Positions 1 to 7,944 of a DNA stretch of 35,393 nt are shown one piece after another. A program made the translations under genes and the position numbers. Location of the stretch: the NCBI GenBank assembly GCA_020026155.1, contig JAHHQX010000017.1, forward strand, positions 1-35,393, given 5' to 3'. The notes beneath the pieces are model-generated. The model searched no databases and was not told the DNA's origin. It worked only from the letters and a program-made list of their open reading frames with translations. Position 1 is the stretch's first letter, and each line of letters opens with the position of its first letter. This DNA comes from Actinobacillus sp. (GTDB lineage: Bacteria; Pseudomonadota; Gammaproteobacteria; Enterobacterales; Pasteurellaceae).

Positions 1-184
1 TAGATAAATAAAAATAATATTTAACAAAAAGAGCAATAAATATACACTAAAAGATTATTTTTTATCCGTTCATAAAATCCGATAAATTTAATCGGAAATC
101 TATTTTTAATAAAAATTGGTTAAAAAAAAGCAAAAATGGAGGAAAAAATAAAAAATATGTAAACAGAAAATTAAAATAAAGGTT
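1..184. other. Non-coding AT-rich start of window
   Basis: No open reading frame with a credible ribosome site is visible here. The stretch is very AT-rich. A small hairpin (TCCGAT at 78-83 with ATCGGA at 91-96) is the only structure I see. It probably lies downstream of a gene outside the window. Confidence 0.5.
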
Positions 185-213
185 AAAAAACACCCGTAAA
201 AAGGGTGTTTTTT
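185..213. terminator. Bidirectional rho-independent terminator upstream of the tad locus
   Basis: An 11-bp perfect stem (185-195 with 203-213) has a 7-nt loop. Its GC part is CACCC/GGGTG, flanked by A and T runs on the two sides, so it can work on both strands. It probably ends an unseen upstream gene and insulates the pilus locus. Confidence 0.75.
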
Positions 214-275
214 AGTCTTTCATTTAAGAATTTTGATAGGTTTCTTCTATTGTAGTGATTATGTTTTCAATATTG

Positions 276-304
276 TTGATTGATAAATAATCATAATATA
301 GAAT
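276..304 (+). promoter_or_regulatory. Candidate sigma-70 promoter of the flp/tad locus
   Basis: TTGATT (276-281) and TAGAAT (299-304) are separated by 17 bp. This is the best -35/-10 pair I found between the terminator and flp1. It would leave a 5' leader of about 245 nt, so a closer promoter is possible; TTGAAA at 375 has only a poor -10 partner. Apart from this the 214-555 stretch is non-coding. Confidence 0.35.
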
Positions 305-555
305 ATGTAATTATTAAAAGTTAGCTTATATGAAGTACTAACTTCTAGTGATATCAGGCTTCCGGTTCAATCTCTTGAAATAACATATTCCAAATTGGTT
401 ATAAAATTATATAAAGAGATAAAAAATAATACACTTGCTAAGAAAAATAAGAATGGTATTCTTGTAACCACTTAGAGGGAGTAAGGACGTATCCTTCTAC
501 GGAAAGAACATCAAGAAAGGTTAATCTTCGATTACGAAATTAGGTAGGTTTAAAA

Positions 556-816
556 ATGTTGAACATGATTTCTACAAAGGCATACATCCTAGCAAATGAA
601 CTTGCTGATGCCGTAGTAGCGAGAGCAGTTCGATATTTTGCTAAAAACGAACGTGGTGTAACGTCTATAGAGTATGGATTGATCGCTTTTGCTATTTCTG
701 CTGCTGTTATTTTTATTGCTTATGGTAAAGGCAGTTTTGTTCAAAGTTTAGGAGCAAAATTAAATGGCATGGCGAACGCAATCAAAGCAGCGTTACTCAC
801 GGTAAATAGCCACTAA
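556..816 (+). CDS. flp1: Flp type IVb prepilin 1
   Basis: This 86-residue prepilin is a subunit of the thin adhesive Flp (Tad) pilus. The leader ends KNERG and the Flp processing motif G/VTSIEYG follows, so cleavage by TadV after Gly34 would leave a mature protein of 52 residues. The Glu-Tyr pair is the Flp signature and is followed by a hydrophobic helix at about residues 40-57. The start is chosen because it aligns with the start of flp2 (MLN..STKAY) and has an AGG-containing site just upstream. Its codons are ordinary for an AT-rich genome (mostly TAT, TTT, ATA), unlike flp2, so flp1 may be the minor pilin. It is the first gene of the pilus locus. The Flp family call is secure; the major or minor role is inferred. 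Confidence 0.93.
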   Translation: MLNMISTKAYILANELADAVVARAVRYFAKNERGVTSIEYGLIAFAISAAVIFIAYGKGSFVQSLGAKLNGMANAIKAALLTVNSH

Positions 817-859
817 TTATACATAGTTTTGAAGAGAATGCGATGAGAAAGCAAATTAT

Positions 860-935
860 TTGACCTAAGACGTGTTCTTAATGTGTATTGGAGAAACTCC
901 AAGTAAATAGTTATTAATTTTCATAAATGAAAATT
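860..935 (+). promoter_or_regulatory. flp1-flp2 spacer: inverted repeats and a weak internal promoter candidate
   Basis: The spacer holds two inverted repeats. The first is TTGGAG/CTCCAA (888-893 with 897-902, loop of 3). The second is AATTTTCAT/ATGAAAATT (916-924 with 927-935), directly before the flp2 ribosome site. TTGACC (860-865) is a good -35, but the -10 at 18 bp spacing (TGTATT, 884-889) is poor. The structures may stabilise or process the flp2 message. Confidence 0.3.
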
Positions 936-949
936 GAGTGAGGTATAAA

Positions 950-1213
950 ATGTTAAATGAACTTTCTACAAAAGCATACGTAACTGTAACTGAAAATGTA
1001 CGTTCAGCAGTACGTTCTGGTATCCGTGCATTCGCTAAAGACGAACGCGGTGTAACTGCAATTGAATACGGTCTAATCGCTGTAGCTGTAGCTGCAATGA
1101 TCATCGCAGTATTCTACAACAAAGACGGTTTCATTCACAAATTAGAAGACCGTTTCGGTAGCTTAAGCTCAGCAATCAGTACCGCTACATTAAGCGTTAC
1201 AGCTGCATCATAA
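950..1213 (+). CDS. flp2: Flp type IVb prepilin 2 (candidate major pilin)
   Basis: This 87-residue paralogue of flp1 has the processing site ERG/VTAIEYG; cleavage after Gly34 leaves 53 residues. The ATG at 950 is preceded by GTGAGG with 6-nt spacing, so the in-frame GTG at 938 is part of the ribosome site and not the start. The codons look optimised for high expression: Tyr TAC, Phe TTC, Asn AAC, Glu GAA and Gly GGT predominate, in contrast to flp1. A strong hairpin follows the gene. Together these suggest that this is the abundant pilus subunit. That role is an inference; the Flp family call is secure. Confidence 0.93.
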   Translation: MLNELSTKAYVTVTENVRSAVRSGIRAFAKDERGVTAIEYGLIAVAVAAMIIAVFYNKDGFIHKLEDRFGSLSSAISTATLSVTAAS

Positions 1214-1242
1214 TAACTACTTAGATAGTTAAATAATATGTG

Positions 1243-1272
1243 AGGTTGCCGTCCCATGTAGGGTGGCAACCT
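1243..1272 (+). promoter_or_regulatory. Strong stem-loop after flp2 (attenuator or RNA stabiliser)
   Basis: An 8-bp perfect stem (AGGTTGCC at 1243-1250 with GGCAACCT at 1265-1272) is extended by an inner CCC/GGG. It sits between flp2 and tadV and is not followed by a clear T run. It could act as a partial terminator or a 3' barrier to exonucleases, giving far more pilin message than assembly-gene message. Confidence 0.55.
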
Positions 1273-1330
1273 ATTACTAGTTTTAGTAAGAATTAGTTTT
1301 TAGTAATTTTTTTATTTTTAGGTCGTAAGT

Positions 1331-1804
1331 ATGCTCCCTGCGTCACATAGCATCAGTTTGGGTATGATGGGAATCTTTCTTATTAGTTCGGTTACCATTG
1401 TTACAATTCTTATTTTGATTAGCTGTTCAGATGTACAACATCGAGTGATCAGTAATCAGCTTGTGTTTGCATTAGGGTGTGCGATTCTTCCTTATTCTAT
1501 CCTGTTGCACGGAGGCGTTTATCTTACTCCTGCAATTATAACGTTAGCCATAGGCTTTGTTCTTTTCCTTATTCACATTATTGGTGCTGGCGATATCAAA
1601 ATGTTATCGATACTCGTTTTAGCAATCCCACCATCTCAGTTAATGTTCTTTTTCTTTTTTGTTACCGTTTTCGGTGTCATTTTAGCACTCGGTGGCTTGA
1701 TATTTTTCCGCAGAAATGTTCGCGAAAAAGGACTTCCGTATGGAGTAGCTATTGCTGGTGGGTTCCTTTTGCAGGAGGTTTTGTTTTTTCCTGCTGTGAG
1801 TTAG
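1331..1804 (+). CDS. tadV: TadV prepilin peptidase (A24 family)
   Basis: This membrane aspartic protease cleaves the Flp prepilins and the TadE and TadF pseudopilins at the inner membrane. It is 157 residues, the short form typical of the CpaA/TadV group, with no N-terminal methylase domain. The two catalytic aspartates are visible: Asp34 in SCSDVQHR and Asp88 in the GAGD motif (residues 85-88), each next to a hydrophobic segment. About five membrane segments are apparent. An AGG 9 nt upstream supports the ATG at 1331. The gene lies right after the flp2 hairpin and before rcpC, the usual tad order. Confidence 0.92.
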   Translation: MLPASHSISLGMMGIFLISSVTIVTILILISCSDVQHRVISNQLVFALGCAILPYSILLHGGVYLTPAIITLAIGFVLFLIHIIGAGDIKMLSILVLAIPPSQLMFFFFFVTVFGVILALGGLIFFRRNVREKGLPYGVAIAGGFLLQEVLFFPAVS

Positions 1805-1862
1805 TAAAGGGTTTTATTCGTTGTTAGGTTTTTAATTTGTCACAAAGATCTAAGGATTTATT

Positions 1863-2633
1863 ATGAATTATCGTCTTCTATTTATCATTTCGTTTTTAAT
1901 ATTAGGGGTAGGTGTAGTTGGTCTTGTTGTGATGAATAAATCACACGATGATGAACACGCCGAAATCCGTCGTCAAGAGGTTGTTCAAAAACCGGTATAT
2001 AAAAATGTTGTTCTTGAAACGGCAGTGGCTACCAAAGATCTTACAAAAGGAACCGTCTTACAAGTAGGTGATTATAAAGTTACGACAAAAACCTATTCCA
2101 TTCCTGTCAAAGCGGACGAAAAAAAAGCAATTCCTCAAATTGTTTTTAATATCCGTCCCGATCTAGATCAAACTGATAGCGGTACATTAAATGCCTTTTT
2201 ACTTACTGAAAATGTAACAAAAGGTACTATGATTGATCCAAAAGTATTGGTTTCTCCTAAATCTGATGATTATATCGTTGCAAACTTAGATCCAAATAAA
2301 GATATCGCATATACACTTACTATTCCTCTTGATCAATCTTATCTCTTAACTACCTTAAAAACAGGGGCGCACGTCTCATTGTTCGGACAGTTTTATCGCG
2401 ATAATAAAAGTAACCTTGTAAAAGTTTTAGATTATCTTCAAGTCTTGCGCATTGACAAACCTAAAGCAAAATCAAATAGCGGAATCGCAGGGCGTATAGT
2501 GTTGAAAATGACACTCAAACAATTAAAACAGTTATACCGATTAGAATCTGGTATTTCATTAGTTGCTCTTCCAGCTGCAGCCCCTGCAGCCGTAAATAGC
2601 GAAAGTCTATTAATCCGTCAATTAAGAGGATAG
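1863..2633 (+). CDS. rcpC: RcpC/CpaB pilus assembly protein
   Basis: This is the inner-membrane-anchored periplasmic protein of the Tad secretion channel, with 256 residues. It has one N-terminal membrane segment (about residues 5-23), then a region typical of the RcpC/CpaB family with SAF-like features (TKDLTKGTVL, then LTENVTKGTMI), and a C-terminal domain ending in an Ala/Pro patch and LLIRQLRG. It lies 5 nt upstream of rcpA, consistent with translational coupling and a joint job with the secretin. The family assignment rests on position and on the repeated K-G-T-x-(L/I) motifs. Confidence 0.88.
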   Translation: MNYRLLFIISFLILGVGVVGLVVMNKSHDDEHAEIRRQEVVQKPVYKNVVLETAVATKDLTKGTVLQVGDYKVTTKTYSIPVKADEKKAIPQIVFNIRPDLDQTDSGTLNAFLLTENVTKGTMIDPKVLVSPKSDDYIVANLDPNKDIAYTLTIPLDQSYLLTTLKTGAHVSLFGQFYRDNKSNLVKVLDYLQVLRIDKPKAKSNSGIAGRIVLKMTLKQLKQLYRLESGISLVALPAAAPAAVNSESLLIRQLRG

Positions 2634-2638
2634 GTATT

Positions 2639-4006
2639 ATGCGTAAGTTATTTCTATTTGTTATGACACTTGCGGTAATGAGCGTGCCGAGTATTTTACA
2701 AGCACAAACTATTACATTAGCTCCGGGTGAAAGTCGTGAAATGACATTTAATCAGAAAATTGACACTATTTTTGTAACCAATCCAAGTATTGCGAATTAT
2801 AAAATCCTAGGTGACAAACGCTTACTTTTTTATGGATTAACGGCGGGGATGACAGATGTTAATGTACTCGGGACAGATGATAAAAATCTATTAAGTGCCA
2901 ATATTATTGTTAATGATATTGGGCATGCTGATTACACCAACAACCAACTTAAAATCAAGATTCCACAGAGCAATTTACAAGTTGTAAAAATTGGGCAAGC
3001 GTATGTGATCAAAGGTCAAGCGAAAACTCAAGAAGAACTTGAGAATGCACAGCGTATTGTTGCTGCTGCAACAGGAAATACGCCAGCCAGAGAAACCGAT
3101 ACGATAGGGGATAATATGGGTAAGGATATTCTTACGCATTATACCTTTGATAACGTAATTAATGATGCTCAAGTATTAGATCCTAAACAAATTAATGTCC
3201 AACTTACCGTTGCTTCTATTGATAAATCATTGGTAGATAATCTCGGAATTTCTTGGTCTTACCTTGGTGGAAAAATTTCTAATGCATTTGATCATGCATT
3301 GGAAAGTGCATCTGCAATTACCTCTTTTAATCATGCAAATTCGGGAGCTACGCAAATTTCTTTTAATGCGGCGAATTTCCAAGGCTTTATTAATGCATTA
3401 CACAACAATAATGATGCAAAAATTCTAGCACAACCAAATCTTGCGATGCTATCTGGACATAAAGCAAGTGTATTAATTGGGGGACAAATTCCTGTTGTTC
3501 AATACACCTCCAATGGTACGCCTACAACAAACTATCAAAACTACGGTATTAATTTACAGGTAGCTGCCAAGGTAGAAAATAATGGACGAATTCGGGTAGC
3601 ACTTGATCAAAGCGTATCGGATGTCGTGGGAAGTTTAGCAGGGGCACCTATCCTAAATACGACTAGCAGTCAGTCTAGTTTTGAAGTTGCGAATGGGCAA
3701 AGTTTTGTAATCGGTGGATTGTATAGCACAACGCGTAGTGAAGGCTTATCAAAAGTTCCATTACTTGGTGATATCCCAGTCTTAGGTGCATTTTTCCGTA
3801 ATGCATCTACTTCAACCAAAGAGCAAGAGTTAGTCATCGTTGCAACCGTTCATCTTGTTAAACCAGTTGATAAAAACGAAATTGTTTTACCAAACTTTGA
3901 TAGTACAGGAACTTTACAAAGCTTCTTTAACTTGCGTCCGTTGAAAAAAGTTTATGACAAAACGCAGGTGACTAATTTCTTACAACGTGGAGGATTTATT
4001 CAATGA
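2639..4006 (+). CDS. rcpA: RcpA outer-membrane secretin
   Basis: This is the secretin that forms the outer-membrane channel for the Flp pilus. It has 455 residues with a signal peptide (MRKLFLFVMTLAVMSVPSILQA). An N-terminal pilus/secretin domain (LAPGESREMTF... VTNPSIANYKI) comes first, then a BON-like stretch with KIGQAYVIKGQAKTQEEL. The secretin core contains ILAQPNLAMLSGHKASVLIGGQIP and, near the end, VPLLGDIPVLGAFFR, the family hallmark. It overlaps rcpB by 4 nt (ATGA), which suggests coupling. The length is usual for the CpaC/RcpA family. Confidence 0.95.
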   Translation: MRKLFLFVMTLAVMSVPSILQAQTITLAPGESREMTFNQKIDTIFVTNPSIANYKILGDKRLLFYGLTAGMTDVNVLGTDDKNLLSANIIVNDIGHADYTNNQLKIKIPQSNLQVVKIGQAYVIKGQAKTQEELENAQRIVAAATGNTPARETDTIGDNMGKDILTHYTFDNVINDAQVLDPKQINVQLTVASIDKSLVDNLGISWSYLGGKISNAFDHALESASAITSFNHANSGATQISFNAANFQGFINALHNNNDAKILAQPNLAMLSGHKASVLIGGQIPVVQYTSNGTPTTNYQNYGINLQVAAKVENNGRIRVALDQSVSDVVGSLAGAPILNTTSSQSSFEVANGQSFVIGGLYSTTRSEGLSKVPLLGDIPVLGAFFRNASTSTKEQELVIVATVHLVKPVDKNEIVLPNFDSTGTLQSFFNLRPLKKVYDKTQVTNFLQRGGFIQ

Positions 4007-4635
4007 GAAAATTAGTATTAATCGCGGCACTTGCTGGATACTCAGTTTTCGCCAATGCGTTGGATAAGAATGTGTCGGATAACGTTTATGTTTATGGAAG
4101 TTTAACTCAACAACTAGCAGGTCATCCTGCGTTTGGGAACACCCTAAAACACAATGTATATGGTGTAACGGTATACAACAGTGCCTATGTGAGAAGTAAA
4201 CTCAAACATAATGAGCACGGACCGGTTGCGCCAATCGGTGGTCAATTTGCACCAATCGTACTTCAAGAAAATATTTATCCCTTATATAGCGGTACGTTGT
4301 ATGGTTTGAAAAATTTAGAATATCAATTAACTCGTGCAATTTCGACACCAACCGAAACAGGAGCAAGGGTGGTTTACAGTTACGCATTACGTCAACTTGC
4401 TCCAAAAGTAAAAGACTTTTTGCTTGAGCAGGGATTAGATTCAAGAAATATCCAAATGATAGAACAGGCACATCCACTTTACCCACTTTATGTGGGATTA
4501 GGAACTTTTGGCAAGAATAGACCGACTTGCACTTATTCGGCAGCGGATTCTAGCTTTGTCGAAAATATTGGGGCAGTGGATGGGCTTACTCCATGTTCTG
4601 TTGAAAGTAATATGATTATTCAAAGTGAATATTAA
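4003..4635 (+). CDS. rcpB: RcpB outer-membrane pilus protein
   Basis: This protein of 210 residues has a signal peptide (MRKLVLIAALAGYSVFANA). It is recognised mainly by its position between rcpA and tadZ, where Pasteurellaceae tad loci carry rcpB, an outer-membrane partner of the RcpA secretin. Cys residues near the C terminus (RPTCTYS and LTPCSVES) could form a disulfide in the periplasm. The TPTETGARVVYSYALR segment and the following helix resemble a periplasmic peptidoglycan-associated fold, but I cannot establish that. It starts within the rcpA stop codon and ends 11 nt before tadZ. Confidence 0.8.
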   Translation: MRKLVLIAALAGYSVFANALDKNVSDNVYVYGSLTQQLAGHPAFGNTLKHNVYGVTVYNSAYVRSKLKHNEHGPVAPIGGQFAPIVLQENIYPLYSGTLYGLKNLEYQLTRAISTPTETGARVVYSYALRQLAPKVKDFLLEQGLDSRNIQMIEQAHPLYPLYVGLGTFGKNRPTCTYSAADSSFVENIGAVDGLTPCSVESNMIIQSEY

Positions 4636-4646
4636 GGAGAAGATTT

Positions 4647-5765
4647 ATGTTATTACTTGATGGTAACAATGCTACCGTTGATAGTTCACGAAAAGTTGTT
4701 GTTATTTCTCCTTCTAAACCAATTCAAGAAGAATTGGCGGAATTGCTACGTTCTCATGGCGTTGAGTACGTTGAGGTTATTGATAAGTCTTTTGAAAGTG
4801 AAGACATCTCTCTTGATGCAGAAGAAACTGTGGGTGTCGTGATCGATATTGAAGACGATACCAATGTCCCAGAAATTATTGAACGGGTTAGCGCGATTGT
4901 ACCTCAAAAAATTTGGTGTTGTTTAGTTGGTGAAAGTGATTCTATCTCACTAGCACAACGCTTGGCTGAAGCAAATATTTTATATTTTAACCGTAAAAGT
5001 CAACTTAACTTAATGGTAACTCGCATTACAGCGAGCAAAATGACAGTTCCGACTATTCGTAACACGGTAAAAGTTTGTGTATTAGGCTGTAAGGGTGGTA
5101 TTGGTGCAACTTTCGTATCGGCTCAGATAGCTAATAAGATCGCAAAGGATAAAAAAGTTCCTGTTTTATTAGTGCAGGGTAGTCATGGTTCCCAAGATCT
5201 AGATTTACTTTTTGATAAAAAACTCCAAGGGGATATCGTAGAGTTTGAGAAAAACCTCGATATTTTTATGGGAGATTTCGAACACTTGCCAGAAGATGAA
5301 TTAGAAAAATATAACTTTATCATCTATGACCAACCTATTTTTAATGTGACTAAAGACGAATACATCAATTATTTTAATGTTGCAAGTAGTTTCGTACTGG
5401 TTGCAGAACGTCATCCTGATTCATTACGTGTAGCAAAACGTTTTATGGAACAGTGCGAACGTCAACGATCTAATAATAATCAATTGATCAGAACGTTTGT
5501 ATGTATTGAAGATAGCCGTTTAGAGCACTCACGTTTAATGTCTAAAGCAGATATTGAGAGTTTACTGACTTGTAAGGTGGATGCCATTATTCCATTTTTA
5601 AAAAATACCAATGCAAAAACGGTTCTTGATGTACGGATGACAAAATCAATTCAAAAAATTGTCAAACAACTCGCGATGCTGATTATTGGTGCATTATCGC
5701 GTGAGGAAGGTAAAAAAGAACAAAGTAGTTTATTTAAAACCATTTGGCAAAAACTTATTAGTTAA
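4647..5765 (+). CDS. tadZ: TadZ pilus localisation ATPase-like protein
   Basis: This 372-residue protein is of the TadZ/CpaE type. The N-terminal 130 residues resemble an atypical receiver domain (VVVISPSKPIQEELAELLRS). The C-terminal part is ParA/MinD-like. The deviant Walker A reads KGGIGAT at residues 149-155: the signature Lys is present, but the usual second Lys of GKT is Ala. TadZ proteins place the pilus machine at the cell pole, and loss of Walker residues occurs in the family. AGGAGA upstream supports the start. It lies just before tadA. Confidence 0.9.
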   Translation: MLLLDGNNATVDSSRKVVVISPSKPIQEELAELLRSHGVEYVEVIDKSFESEDISLDAEETVGVVIDIEDDTNVPEIIERVSAIVPQKIWCCLVGESDSISLAQRLAEANILYFNRKSQLNLMVTRITASKMTVPTIRNTVKVCVLGCKGGIGATFVSAQIANKIAKDKKVPVLLVQGSHGSQDLDLLFDKKLQGDIVEFEKNLDIFMGDFEHLPEDELEKYNFIIYDQPIFNVTKDEYINYFNVASSFVLVAERHPDSLRVAKRFMEQCERQRSNNNQLIRTFVCIEDSRLEHSRLMSKADIESLLTCKVDAIIPFLKNTNAKTVLDVRMTKSIQKIVKQLAMLIIGALSREEGKKEQSSLFKTIWQKLIS

Positions 5766-5777
5766 TAGGTGGTATGT

Positions 5778-7064
5778 ATGTTAACACTAGATCAACAAGC
5801 TGAATTTCGTGATGGCGTTTTGAGTAACCTAGAGGTAAATAAACTCGATCAGTTAAAAGAAGATCGGGAAAAGCTGGTCAATGAATTGATCCAGGTTGCT
5901 TACCAGGTTGCAAGTAAAACTAACAACTATCTAACAGCTGCCGATGCTGTGACCGTAGCAGAGATGGTAGCAGATGAAATTCTCGGATTTGGTCCATTAC
6001 GTACACTTATGGAAGATGAATCTGTCAGTGATATTTTGGTAAACGGACCTTATAACGTGTGGGTTGAACGCCGCGGGCTTCTAGAAAAAACCGATAAGAT
6101 GTTCATTAATAATGAACAATTAACCGAAATTGCTCGTCGTTTAGTTGCCATGGTGGGACGTCGTATCGATAGTGGTTCTCCGTTGGTAGATAGCCGTCTA
6201 CCGGATGGTAGCCGTCTTAATGTTGTTATTCCGCCAATTGCCCTTGATGGGACAGCGATCTCTATTCGTAAATTCTCTAAGAACAAAAAAAGTTTACAAG
6301 AATTAATGAATTTTGGCTCTATGAGTTTGGAAATGGCGAATTTCCTTATCATTGCTGCACGTTGCCGAGTAAATATCATTGTGTCTGGTGGTACAGGTTC
6401 AGGTAAAACAACTTTGCTGAATGCACTTTCTGCTTATATTTCCCATACCGAACGTGTCATTACCATGGAAGATACCGCTGAATTGAAACTTGAACAACCT
6501 CACGTTGTACGACTAGAAACCCGTATTGCGGGGGTAGAAAATACTGGGGCAGTGACGATGGGGGACCTAGTTATCAATGCGCTACGTATGCGTCCTGAAC
6601 GTATTATCGTAGGGGAATGTCGTGGTCCAGAAGCTTTCCAAATGCTCCAAGCGATGAATACTGGTCACGATGGTTCAATGACAACCCTGCACGCCAATAG
6701 TCCTCGAGATGCTATTTCACGTGTGGAAGCAATGGTAATGATGGCGAGCTCAAGTTTACCGCTTGAAGCGATTCGCCGTAATATTGCTTCGGCGGTAAAT
6801 ATTATTGTTCAAGCTTCGCGTTTAAATGACGGTTCACGTAAGGTAATGAATATTACTGAAATTATGGGGATGGAAGGCGGCCAAGTCGTTCTACAAGATA
6901 TCTTTAGTTTTGAAGTAGGACACGATAGAACTAAAGACGGCAAGATTACGGGACGTTTTATTAATCACGGGTTAATTTCTCGTAGCTGTGTTGCTCAAAA
7001 AGCACAAATGTTCAATCTAGAAAGTGAATTGAAATCAATCTTTGCTGGAGTGGAAACAGAATGA
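5778..7064 (+). CDS. tadA: TadA secretion ATPase
   Basis: This is the hexameric cytoplasmic ATPase that powers Flp pilus assembly and probably retraction; 428 residues. It has the N-terminal domain of the CpaF/TadA group (DEILGFGPLRTLMED, VSDILVNG), Walker A GGTGSGKTT at residues 204-212, an Asp box (ITMEDTAEL), Walker B (IIVGECRGPEA) and a His box (MTTLHANSPRDA). The ATG at 5778 is used because AGGTGG lies 5 nt upstream; the in-frame GTG at 5770 falls inside that site. It overlaps tadB by 4 nt (ATGA). Confidence 0.97.
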   Translation: MLTLDQQAEFRDGVLSNLEVNKLDQLKEDREKLVNELIQVAYQVASKTNNYLTAADAVTVAEMVADEILGFGPLRTLMEDESVSDILVNGPYNVWVERRGLLEKTDKMFINNEQLTEIARRLVAMVGRRIDSGSPLVDSRLPDGSRLNVVIPPIALDGTAISIRKFSKNKKSLQELMNFGSMSLEMANFLIIAARCRVNIIVSGGTGSGKTTLLNALSAYISHTERVITMEDTAELKLEQPHVVRLETRIAGVENTGAVTMGDLVINALRMRPERIIVGECRGPEAFQMLQAMNTGHDGSMTTLHANSPRDAISRVEAMVMMASSSLPLEAIRRNIASAVNIIVQASRLNDGSRKVMNITEIMGMEGGQVVLQDIFSFEVGHDRTKDGKITGRFINHGLISRSCVAQKAQMFNLESELKSIFAGVETE

Positions 7065-7942
7065 TTCTTTACTACGTCGTATTAGCATTCGGTGTATTGT
7101 TATTACTTTATACCGCAGTTAAGTTCTCGGGAACTAAGAAAAAGATCGTTGCTAAAGAATACACGACATCCTTTTGGAACAATCTTTACCATAAAACAAA
7201 AGATAAAGTCTTATTGTGGAAGTATTATTTTGTAAATGGGAAACCACAAAACCTAATACGGAACAGTATTATTACATTGTTCATTTACATGGTGGTGTAT
7301 TTTGTAAATGCGCAATTTATTCGTTTTAATTCTACCATCGTAAGTACTCTTTATTTCCTTTTATTCTTTGTTTTCGTATGGAAATGGGGACGCCGCCGAA
7401 ATCGTAAAGAATTTGACAGTAGCTTTCCTGAAGTTATCCAAGTCTTAAATAGTGCAACTACGGCAGGGGCAGGGTTATTACAAGCAATAGAACGTTGCGG
7501 ACAAGATGTTCGAGGACCTTTTGGCGAAGAGTTTAAATATATTTATAAACGTTTAGCTATCGGGGAGGACGTTGATACGGTAATGGCAGATAGTTATACC
7601 CGCTGGCCTTATCGTGAGTTTTATTTCTTTATTACTATTTTAAAGATTAACCTTGAAAAAGGTGGTCAGATGAAGGAAATCATTAAACGTCTTGGTCGTG
7701 TAATTGCTGATGGTCAAAAGATGGAACAAAAGAAAAAAGCCATGACATCTGAAGCGCGTATGTCTGCCATGATCGTTGGGGTATTCCCACTATTTTTCTT
7801 CTTCTTTATGAAGTTCCAAATGCCAGATAACTTTAATTATATTATTACCGATCCAAAAGGTCGTCTTGTGTTGTACTACGTACTCGGTTCTGAATCCTTG
7901 GGTATGGGTATTATTTGGTGGTTAATGAAGAAGGCAACCTGA
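7061..7942 (+). CDS. tadB: TadB inner-membrane platform protein
   Basis: This 293-residue polytopic protein carries the T2SF (GspF-like) domain: SFPEVIQVLNSATTAGAGLLQAIE and the later LGRVIADGQKMEQKKKAMTSEARMSA. Membrane segments are seen near the N terminus, at about residues 70-110 and at the C terminus. With TadC it forms the platform on which TadA acts. The start overlaps the tadA stop codon, and tadC begins 2 nt after its stop, so the three genes are tightly coupled. Confidence 0.94.
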   Translation: MILYYVVLAFGVLLLLYTAVKFSGTKKKIVAKEYTTSFWNNLYHKTKDKVLLWKYYFVNGKPQNLIRNSIITLFIYMVVYFVNAQFIRFNSTIVSTLYFLLFFVFVWKWGRRRNRKEFDSSFPEVIQVLNSATTAGAGLLQAIERCGQDVRGPFGEEFKYIYKRLAIGEDVDTVMADSYTRWPYREFYFFITILKINLEKGGQMKEIIKRLGRVIADGQKMEQKKKAMTSEARMSAMIVGVFPLFFFFFMKFQMPDNFNYIITDPKGRLVLYYVLGSESLGMGIIWWLMKKAT

Positions 7943-7944
7943 TT

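Noticed and set aside
1477..1827. 116-codon + strand frame overlapping tadV
   Set aside because: It is out of frame with tadV, which shows both catalytic aspartates, and has no recognisable content.
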